Below are positions 5,507 to 10,364 of a stretch of 10,364 nucleotides of DNA, piece after piece. The stretch's first letter is position 1. Each line of letters begins with the position of its first letter. The stretch lies in NCBI GenBank assembly GCA_005800255.1, contig SYGW01000005.1, positions 1-10,364 of the forward strand, in the 5' to 3' direction. Source of the DNA: Nitrospiraceae bacterium (GTDB lineage Bacteria; Nitrospirota; Nitrospiria; Nitrospirales; Nitrospiraceae). The notes below the pieces were generated by a model. The model did not search any database. It was given only the letters and a program-made list of their open reading frames with translations, and was not told where the DNA came from. A program made the position numbers and the translations under genes.

Positions 5507-5854
5507 TCACGCCAGGGGCTTCAACTTCTTCGGCGCGGGATGGTCCGGCATCAGCAGACGTTCGACGATCTCGCCTTTGGCGACATGGCGTTCCATGATT
5601 TCGGTCACGTCCGCTTCCGACCCGACCCAATACCAGACCCCTTCCGGGTAGATCACGACGCTGGGGCCGTACTCGCAATGGTCCAGGCAGCCGGCTTTGT
5701 TGGCCCGGACGGCGCCCTTCAAGCCGAGGCGGTCCACTTCCTTCTTGAAAAAAGCGTGCAGCTTTTCCGATCCCTGATTGGCGCAGCAGCCGCGAGGATC
5801 GCCCTTGGGCCGCTGGTTGATGCAAACGAAAATATGATGTGTGAAGGTGGACAC
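5507..5854 (-). CDS. thioredoxin-like [2Fe-2S] ferredoxin
   Basis: A 115-aa protein of the thioredoxin-fold [2Fe-2S] ferredoxin family (as in Aquifex Fd and the NuoE C-domain). The opening HIFVCINQRP gives the first ligand Cys11. GCC (Cys23/Cys24) gives the second, and KAGCLDHCEYGPSVVIYPEGVWY supplies Cys56 and Cys60 with the typical 'YGP..V.YPEG.WY' strand after them. Length and ligand spacing match the family. The start is GTG at 5854 and has no clear ribosome site; the first ligand is so near the start that nothing shorter is possible. It lies 12 bases after the zinc-ribbon gene and in the same frame as it, separated by one TAG. The stop TGA falls inside a GCGTGAA tandem heptad. Likely an electron carrier for an unidentified partner. 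Confidence 0.88.
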   Translation of the reverse strand: MSTFTHHIFVCINQRPKGDPRGCCANQGSEKLHAFFKKEVDRLGLKGAVRANKAGCLDHCEYGPSVVIYPEGVWYWVGSEADVTEIMERHVAKGEIVERLLMPDHPAPKKLKPLA

Positions 5855-5866
5855 GGGCCGGCGTTG

Positions 5867-6283
5867 CTATCGTGGTCCGGCGGCCGGTGGAGTGTCCGCA
5901 CGGGCTTGGACCCGCTCGACCAACGCGCGGACATCGGCCGGATCGAGCAGGCGCGATCCTGGCATGTGCCCAGCCAAAATCGCGGTGATTTCTCTGAGGC
6001 GCAACTGGGCCCGTTGGAACGGCTCCGTGCCGGAAAGCTCAGAAGGCTGTCCCTGGTTCAGCTTGTCGAATTCGGCGCGGATATCGCGGAAATCCCGTTG
6101 GAGGTTTTTGTGCATCGAGCAGGGATCGCAGTACCATTTGGGACTTTGATCAGAAGAAGGGGACAGGCGGTCGTACGTGCGGCCAAAAAAATCTTTGCCC
6201 AGGGAGAGTTTCTGCAAGGGCCCTTGTTGGGACCCGCAGGCATCGCATTGCCCAGCCGAGAAACTCGTCTGCCCGTCCGCCAC
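5867..6283 (-). CDS. CxxC/CxxC zinc-ribbon-like hypothetical protein, 138 aa
   Basis: The first gene of the minus-strand Fe-S/zinc set. The N-terminal half has a four-cysteine metal site: Cys13-x2-Cys16 (GQCDACG) and Cys52-x2-Cys55 (WYCDPCS), as in a zinc ribbon. The C-terminal half (from about 60) is helical and charged (RDFRDIRAEFDKLN; RAQLRLREITAIL), ending in a flexible Ala/Pro-rich tail. No signal or membrane segment. I cannot name the family. It starts with GTG at 6283, with GGAGGG seven bases upstream, and a candidate promoter (TGGACA-18-TATGAT) lies just beyond. It is divergent from alanine dehydrogenase. Coding is well supported; role unknown. Confidence 0.75.
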   Translation of the reverse strand: MADGQTSFSAGQCDACGSQQGPLQKLSLGKDFFGRTYDRLSPSSDQSPKWYCDPCSMHKNLQRDFRDIRAEFDKLNQGQPSELSGTEPFQRAQLRLREITAILAGHMPGSRLLDPADVRALVERVQARADTPPAAGPR

Positions 6284-6309
6284 CGGTGAGCCCTCCGGAA
6301 AACGGGCGG

Positions 6310-6339
6310 ATCATACTATAGGTGCTCACGGCCTGTCCA
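6310..6339 (-). promoter_or_regulatory. candidate promoter for the minus-strand four-gene set
   Basis: Minus strand TGGACA (6334-6339), 18-base spacer, TATGAT (6310-6315): five of six matches in each box to the sigma-70 consensus. Transcription would start near 6303, giving a leader of about 20 bases that includes the GGAGGG ribosome site of the gene starting at 6283. Confidence 0.5.
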
Positions 6340-6396
6340 GCCTCGGCAGGGGAGCGGAAGGGGAGGGGTAGGCGCCAGATTGGGTCGCAGACGGAG

Positions 6397-6402
6397 TATA
6401 AT
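6397..6402 (+). promoter_or_regulatory. candidate -10 box for alanine dehydrogenase
   Basis: Perfect TATAAT on the plus strand, 45 bases before the alanine dehydrogenase ATG. The -35 position (6374-6379, GCCAGA) is poor, so an activator or a G-rich upstream element (6349-6368) may matter. The leader would be about 40 bases. Confidence 0.4.
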
Positions 6403-6446
6403 GCCCTGTGCTCATACGGTCGATCGAGCTGATCGGGAGGCGTGAC

Positions 6447-7550
6447 ATGATCATCGGTGTGCCGCGAGAAATCAAAGACCATGAGTTTCGGGTGAGCCTG
6501 ACCCCGGAGGGAGTCCGGCCCCTCTGTGCCGCCGGCCATACGGTCTGGGTCGAGCCGAGGGCCGGGGAGGGCAGCGGGTTCTCCGACGAACAGTATCACC
6601 AGGCAGGCGCTCGCCTAGCCGGGTCGAAGGAGCAGCTCTTCAAAGAGGCGGAGCTGATCGTGAAGGTCAAGGAGCCCCTGGCGTCGGAGTATGCCCTGTT
6701 CCGTTCCGGCCAGCTCCTGTTTACGTACCTGCACCTGGCCGCGTCGGTGGAACTGACGAAGGCGTTGATGGAGGCGCAGGTCACGGCCATCGCCTATGAG
6801 ACGACCGAGAGCCAGGACGGAAGCCTGCCGATGCTGAAGCCCATGAGCGAGATCGCCGGCCGGCTGGCGGTGCAGGTCGGCGCCGGCTATTTGGAGCGGC
6901 TGCAGGGAGGATCCGGGGTGTTGCTGGGCGGAGTCCCCGGCGTCGCGCCGGGCAAAGTGGTGGTGCTGGGCGCCGGGGTGGTCGGGAGCGCCGCGACCGA
7001 GATGGCCGTCGGGATGGGGGCTCAGGTCACGGTGATCAACCAGGATCTGGAGCGTCTGCGGGAACTGGACGCGCTCTACCGGGGGCGGATCGTGACGCTG
7101 GCCTCCCAGCAGTCCTGGATTGACCGGGCGGTCGAAGAGGCGGACCTGGTCATCGGCGCCGTGATGGTGCGGGGGGCCAAGGCGCCCAAGCTGGTGTCCC
7201 GCTCGGTCGTGGCCCGCATGCGTCCCGGGTCCGTGATCGTGGACGTGGCGGTAGATCAAGGCGGATGCGTGGAAACGACCCGCCCCACCAGCCATTCCGA
7301 TCCCGTGTATCGCATGGAGGGGGTCTTGCACTATTGTGTGCCGAACATGCCGGGCATTGTGCCGCGGACCTCGACTTTGGCCTTGACCAACGCGACACTT
7401 CCCTTTATAGTTCGCTTGGCCTCGGCGGGACTCGAGCCGGCCATGCGCGGCGATCCCGGCTTTTCACGCGGGATCAATGTTGCGAAGGGCAAGGTGATGT
7501 GTCGTGCCGTGGCCGAAGCCCATGGAATGGCGTGGATGTCGCTGGCCTGA
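6447..7550 (+). CDS. ald: alanine dehydrogenase
   Basis: A 367-aa NAD-linked L-alanine dehydrogenase, interconverting alanine with pyruvate plus ammonia in the cytoplasm. All hallmark residues fall at their usual numbers: Arg15 (HEFRVSL) and Lys75 (VKVKEPL) for pyruvate binding, His96 (TYLHLAA) and Asp270 (VDVAVDQGG) in catalysis, and the nucleotide fold GAGVVG at 175-180. The C-terminal [20 protein letters not shown] is the family signature. One oddity: at the end of the second Rossmann strand the usual Asp198 is Asn (VINQDLERL, where most have L-D-x-N). The ATG at 6447 is set by GGGAGG at 6435-6440 and by the [10 protein letters not shown] start. tRNA-Pro follows 24 bases after the stop. 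A link to ammonia metabolism is plausible but not shown. Confidence 0.96.
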   Translation: MIIGVPREIKDHEFRVSLTPEGVRPLCAAGHTVWVEPRAGEGSGFSDEQYHQAGARLAGSKEQLFKEAELIVKVKEPLASEYALFRSGQLLFTYLHLAASVELTKALMEAQVTAIAYETTESQDGSLPMLKPMSEIAGRLAVQVGAGYLERLQGGSGVLLGGVPGVAPGKVVVLGAGVVGSAATEMAVGMGAQVTVINQDLERLRELDALYRGRIVTLASQQSWIDRAVEEADLVIGAVMVRGAKAPKLVSRSVVARMRPGSVIVDVAVDQGGCVETTRPTSHSDPVYRMEGVLHYCVPNMPGIVPRTSTLALTNATLPFIVRLASAGLEPAMRGDPGFSRGINVAKGKVMCRAVAEAHGMAWMSLA

Positions 7551-7574
7551 AGTGGGCGGAATGGGAATTCGGAT

Positions 7575-7651
7575 CGGGGCGTAGCGCAGCCCGGTAGCGC
7601 ACCGCGTTCGGGACGCGGGAGTCGCAGGTTCAAATCCTGTCGCCCCGACCA
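7575..7651 (+). tRNA. tRNA-Pro (anticodon CGG)
   Basis: A complete 77-base cloverleaf. The acceptor arms CGGGGCG and CGCCCCG pair fully, followed by A and an encoded CCA. The D-arm is GCGC...GCGC with AGCCCGGTA loop. The anticodon arm is CCGCG / CGCGG around loop TTCGGGA, giving anticodon CGG, which reads proline codon CCG. The T-arm has GCAGG / CCTGT with loop TTCAAAT. It lies 24 bases after the alanine dehydrogenase stop with no evident promoter of its own, so it may be processed from that transcript. No tRNA 3'-end duplicate was noticed within the window, so no integration site is implied. Confidence 0.97.
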
Positions 7652-7784
7652 CCTCCTCGCTTGCATAGCCGAGCGCCTTTCTTGAATGATGGCGTTCGGA
7701 GAACACTAGCATTGTTGTTCTGTGACTCTTCGTCCAGCTCGCACTCGCCGCTCAAACAATTTTCACCCCGACCATCGTGTCCCC

Positions 7785-8072
7785 ATGTCCTTCACACAGT
7801 CAGTGCGCGCAGTGATTCTGGTAAGCGGCGTGGTGCAAGGCGTTGGCTATCGCGCGTTTGTCGAGGGGGAGGCCTGCCGGCTTGGGCTTGCCGGCGGTGT
7901 GTGCAACCGCGAGGACGGCCGGGTTGAAGCGGTCGTCGAAGGAGAGCGAACCGTAGTGGAGGCGTTTATTGAGAGGCTTCGGACCGGGCCTCGTTTGGCA
8001 CGGGTCGAGAGTCTTCAAGTCGAATGGGAGCCGCCCACCGGGCGGGACAAAGGATTCTACATCTGGTCTTGA
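7785..8072 (+). CDS. acyP: acylphosphatase
   Basis: A 95-aa protein that hydrolyses acyl phosphates such as acetyl phosphate or carbamoyl phosphate. The catalytic residues are Arg23 (VQGVGYRAF) and Asn41 (GGVCNREDGRVE). Length and the two signatures match the acylphosphatase family well. The ATG at 7785 gives the canonical N-terminus; a GTG frame from 7722 adds 21 non-homologous-looking residues. No good ribosome site precedes either start, so translation may be weak or leaderless. The gap back to the tRNA (7652-7784) shows only a weak AGAACA / TGTTCT inverted repeat at 7700-7721. apt follows 34 bases later. Confidence 0.93.
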   Translation: MSFTQSVRAVILVSGVVQGVGYRAFVEGEACRLGLAGGVCNREDGRVEAVVEGERTVVEAFIERLRTGPRLARVESLQVEWEPPTGRDKGFYIWS

Positions 8073-8106
8073 TTGCGAACAGGGTGATGAGACGAGAAAG
8101 GGGACC

Positions 8107-8628
8107 ATGTCGATGGACTACAAGAAACTGATTCGCGAAGTGCCCGACTTCCCCAAGCCGGGCATCAGGTTTTATGACATCACGACGCTGCTGAAGGATG
8201 CCCAGGCGTTTCGGGCGGTGCAGGATGAGTTGGTGGCTCGCTATCGCAATCAGGGCATCTCGAAAGTCGTCGGCATCGAGTCCCGCGGGTTCATTCTGGG
8301 AAGCCCGCTGGCCTGCCAGATTGGTGCGGGATTCGTGCCGGTTCGCAAGCCGGGCAAGCTGCCGGCCGACACCTACGAAGTCAAATATAATCTGGAGTAT
8401 GGGTCCAATTCGTTGGCGGTGCACCGCGATGCGATCGCCATCGGCGAGCGGGTGCTCGTGGTCGACGATCTGCTTGCGACGGGTGGAACCGCCGCCGCGA
8501 CCATCCATTTGATCCGCCAGCTCGGCGGCGAGATCGCGGGGCTGGTGGTGTTAGTGGAATTAACCGAGCTCAAGGGGCGGGATAAGTTGGATGGCTGTCC
8601 GCTGCATGCCATGATCACCTATCCCTAG
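8107..8628 (+). CDS. apt: adenine phosphoribosyltransferase
   Basis: A 173-aa purine salvage enzyme that makes AMP from adenine and PRPP. Diagnostic segments in order are DFPKPGIRFYDIT near the N-terminus, GIESRGFILGSPLA (56-69), PVRKPGKLP (78-86) and the PRPP-binding VLVVDDLLATGGT (116-128) with its two aspartates. The C-terminal part is normal in length. Two near-adjacent ATGs (8107 and 8113) follow the AAAGGGG at 8097-8103; spacing favours the second, but the first is the usual choice and the difference is two residues. It is preceded by acylphosphatase on the same strand, likely one transcript. Identification is very secure. Confidence 0.96.
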   Translation: MSMDYKKLIREVPDFPKPGIRFYDITTLLKDAQAFRAVQDELVARYRNQGISKVVGIESRGFILGSPLACQIGAGFVPVRKPGKLPADTYEVKYNLEYGSNSLAVHRDAIAIGERVLVVDDLLATGGTAAATIHLIRQLGGEIAGLVVLVELTELKGRDKLDGCPLHAMITYP

Positions 8629-8736
8629 CGGCTGCGAGCCTGTAGCGGTGGTGGGCAAGCTTGTCAAAGCCACAGTGCCATGCTAAGAATACGCCGCTCG
8701 TTGAGGCCGATGGCCCACGGGAGGGAGCTGGAGACG

Positions 8737-9300
8737 ATGCCCAGGAAGAGCACGGTCAAAACGAAGCCTGTGCCTAAAACATCCACCGCCGTCCAATCGT
8801 CCGCGAAGCGATCCGTGGCCAAAACGCACGGCAAGGGAGTGGCGGCGGGGTCGCTGTCCGATGAGAAGCGGACGAATCCGATGCCTAACAACCCGTCGAA
8901 AGCCACATCGAAATACGCTGGCCGCCGGGACGCGTTGCACCGCATGTTGATGGCGAAGCGACAGGAGATCCTGCGCGAGATCAGCGCCTCGCTAGGGCAG
9001 TCCTTGACGGAAGACCAGCAGCGCCGCCTGGAGTCGGCGATGGACGTCGGAGACCTGGCGTTGATGGATCTGGATCGGGAGCTGGGAATCTTGCTCATGG
9101 AAATGCGGAATCGGAAGCGGCAGTTGATTGACGAGGCCCTCACCAGCTTGGATGAGGGGACCTATGGCGTCTGCGCCGAATGCGGAGTGGACATCAGCGA
9201 AAAGCGGCTGGCCGCTGTGCCCTTCGCCAAGCTGTGCGTCGAGTGCCAATCCCAACAAGAATTGATCGAGAAGATCGAAAAGGGCGAAGAGCGGGACTAA
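8737..9300 (+). CDS. DksA/TraR-family C4 zinc-finger regulator
   Basis: A 187-aa protein of the family that binds RNA polymerase through the secondary channel. The C-terminal half (from about 62) is the classic fold: coiled-coil arm with the tip motif DVGDLA (Asp103, Asp106, Ala108), which preserves the DksA D-x-x-D-x-A tip, then the zinc finger Cys146-x2-Cys149 ... Cys167-x2-Cys170 (CAECG / CVECQ). The first 60 residues are an added Lys/Ser/Thr/Pro-rich, low-complexity segment (KSTVKTKPVPKTSTAVQS), likely disordered and basic. The start at 8737 has GGAG at 8730-8733 and GAGGGAG upstream. An internal ATG at residue 49 (MPNNPSKATS) could give a DksA-like shorter form. The gap before it (8629-8736) shows no recognisable signals. 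Confidence 0.88.
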   Translation: MPRKSTVKTKPVPKTSTAVQSSAKRSVAKTHGKGVAAGSLSDEKRTNPMPNNPSKATSKYAGRRDALHRMLMAKRQEILREISASLGQSLTEDQQRRLESAMDVGDLALMDLDRELGILLMEMRNRKRQLIDEALTSLDEGTYGVCAECGVDISEKRLAAVPFAKLCVECQSQQELIEKIEKGEERD

Positions 9301-9397
9301 ATTGTAACGCAGAACGCAGCACGATGAACGATGCGGGCAGGACGGTTCGGTCAGGCTCCCCGTGCATCACGCTGCATGCATCAGGTATCGTTGGTGT

Positions 9398-10087
9398 ATG
9401 AACGCCGTGGTGCTGGCCAGCGGGGGACTCGACTCTACGGTAGCGGCGGCGGTGGCCAAGCGGGATGGGTGCGACCTGTATCTACTGACGGTCGCGTATG
9501 GGCAACGGCATCGTATCGAGGTCGACCGGGCGCGGCAGATCGGCGTCGCGCTGGGGGCCGCCGGGCACTTGGTCTTGGAGCTGGACCTCCGGTCGATCGG
9601 GGGTTCGGCACTGACCGGCGAGCAGGCCGTCCCCAAGGATCGCTCTGGCGTCGAGCGAGCGGAAGGCATTCCGGTCACCTATGTGCCGGCGCGCAACACG
9701 ATTTTTCTCTCCCTGGCACTCGCGTATGCGGAAACCCGGCACGCGGCCTGGATCTACTTTGGCGCCAACGTGCTGGACTATTCCGGATATCCGGATTGCC
9801 GGCCGGAGTATATCCGGGCCTTCGAGCAGGTGGCGCGTCTAGGGACTAAAGCCGGGGTGGGCGGGGCCGGGATCGGCATCAGGGCGCCGCTGCTCCACAT
9901 GACCAAGGCCGAGATTATCCGCCAGGGACTGGCGCTGGGGGCGCCACTGCACCTGACGCATAGCTGTTACGATCCCGCACCGGATGGGACCGCCTGCGGT
10001 CGATGCGACAGTTGCCGCATCCGGTTGGAAGGGTTCACGGCGGCCGGGCTGTCCGACCCGATCGCCTATGCTGGCGCGTCGCGCTGA
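9398..10087 (+). CDS. queC: 7-cyano-7-deazaguanine synthase
   Basis: A 229-aa QueC that turns 7-carboxy-7-deazaguanine into preQ0 with ATP and ammonia, in the queuosine pathway. The PP-loop ATP site is SGGLDS (8-13). VAYGQRH and VPARNTIFLS (96-105) follow, then YPDCRPEY (131-138), and the C-terminal zinc site Cys190 ... Cys200-x2-Cys203-x2-Cys206 (CYDP..ACGRCDSCRIR). Length matches the family. The ATG at 9398 gives the canonical MNAVVLASGG start. Only a weak AGG lies upstream. The 96 bases before it (9302-9397) hold two TGCATCA direct repeats (9363-9369, 9377-9383) but no preQ1 riboswitch that I can recognise. No other que genes are within the window. Confidence 0.95.
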   Translation: MNAVVLASGGLDSTVAAAVAKRDGCDLYLLTVAYGQRHRIEVDRARQIGVALGAAGHLVLELDLRSIGGSALTGEQAVPKDRSGVERAEGIPVTYVPARNTIFLSLALAYAETRHAAWIYFGANVLDYSGYPDCRPEYIRAFEQVARLGTKAGVGGAGIGIRAPLLHMTKAEIIRQGLALGAPLHLTHSCYDPAPDGTACGRCDSCRIRLEGFTAAGLSDPIAYAGASR

Positions 10088-10097
10088 ACGGAGTTCT

Positions 10098-10277
10098 ATG
10101 TCGCCTGAAGAATTCTTTATGTATCTCACGATTGGGCTAATCGTGCTGGTGCCGATTTCTGCCCGACTCTACCGGTATGTCACCGCTGGCCACGTCAAGC
10201 GCATGCTGCGGGAAGAGTTCGGCCAGGCATCCAAGGCCGGCGAGCCGCCCCAGTCCGGCGATGGTCTGAAAGGGTGA
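10098..10277 (+). CDS. 59-aa single-span membrane protein
   Basis: A tiny protein with one clear membrane segment (about residues 8-22, YLTIGLIVLVPISA), preceded by a short acidic N-terminus and followed by Arg/Lys-rich residues (RLYRYVTAGHVKRML). That charge pattern puts the C-terminus in the cytoplasm. The tail is Gly/Pro/Ser-rich. It is not a family I know. ATG at 10098 has CGGAG ending five bases upstream and is 10 bases after the queC stop; its own stop TGA overlaps the next ATG (TGATG). The tight packing supports it as real and co-translated with the next gene. Confidence 0.65.
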   Translation: MSPEEFFMYLTIGLIVLVPISARLYRYVTAGHVKRMLREEFGQASKAGEPPQSGDGLKG

Positions 10278-10282
10278 TGGCC

Positions 10283-10364
10283 ATGACAGGCTGGATCGGC
10301 GCGGCGCTGAAATGGGGCGCCATGGGTAGCGTGGGCCTGATGGTGGTGGTCGCCAGCGTCCCGA
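10283..10364 (+). CDS. start of an exported or membrane protein, cut by window edge
   Basis: Only the first 27 codons are present. They give a short polar start and a hydrophobic stretch (MGSVGLMVVVASVP), which is either a signal peptide or a first membrane segment. The AAAGGG at 10269-10274 is eight bases before the ATG at 10283; an ATG at 10277, overlapping the previous stop, is the alternative. No domain can be named from so little. Confidence 0.55.
   Translation, partial: MTGWIGAALKWGAMGSVGLMVVVASVP

Noticed and set aside
6150..6599. 149-codon minus-strand frame across the divergent promoter region.
   Set aside because: It overlaps the front of alanine dehydrogenase and the start of the 138-aa gene, and its residues show no family pattern.
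7700..7721. Terminator after tRNA-Pro (AGAACA / TGTTCT).
   Set aside because: Six-pair AT-rich stem with a ten-base loop and no T-run; too weak.
9301..9397. preQ1 riboswitch ahead of queC.
   Set aside because: No preQ1-I or -II core could be recognised; only short TGCATCA repeats are present.

Overview
The window looks like chromosomal DNA from a free-living, GC-rich (about 60%) Gram-negative-type bacterium. A Nitrospira-like organism is my best guess. The grounds are the mix of genes (squalene-synthase-like enzyme, cupredoxin, thioredoxin-like [2Fe-2S] ferredoxin, HtpX, queuosine synthesis) and the heptamer-type intergenic repeats. This is inference; no rRNA or other phylogenetic marker is present. 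There is no phage, CRISPR, restriction or toxin-antitoxin module that I can support.

Layout. (1) 58-659, plus strand: an FmdB-type zinc-ribbon protein and a 91-aa unknown protein, ending in a heptad-repeat palindrome. (2) 719-2234, minus strand: htpX followed 16 bases later by a lipoprotein-type thiol (glutathione) peroxidase, an envelope-stress pair. (3) 2544-4037, plus strand: a periplasmic cupredoxin 12 bases ahead of a squalene/phytoene-synthase-family enzyme. (4) 4038-4560: a stem-loop-rich, lower-GC convergent gap with only ORF relics. (5) 6283-4561, minus strand: four small genes that read as a redox/metal cluster: a CxxC/CxxC zinc-ribbon protein, a thioredoxin-like [2Fe-2S] ferredoxin, a 135-aa unknown and a seven-cysteine ferredoxin. 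A 69-base palindrome and a second hairpin lie between the second and third genes. (6) 6447-10364, plus strand: alanine dehydrogenase, tRNA-Pro(CGG), acylphosphatase, adenine phosphoribosyltransferase, a DksA/TraR-type C4 zinc-finger regulator with a basic N-terminal extension, queC, a 59-aa single-span membrane protein, and the start of a further exported or membrane protein cut by the window edge.

Most of the genes are housekeeping. The parts that repay a second look are the four-gene Fe-S/zinc cluster, the heptad palindromes that overlap stop codons, the relic-bearing gap at 4038-4560, and a few residue substitutions in otherwise textbook enzymes (AlaDH Asn198, peroxidase Asn109).
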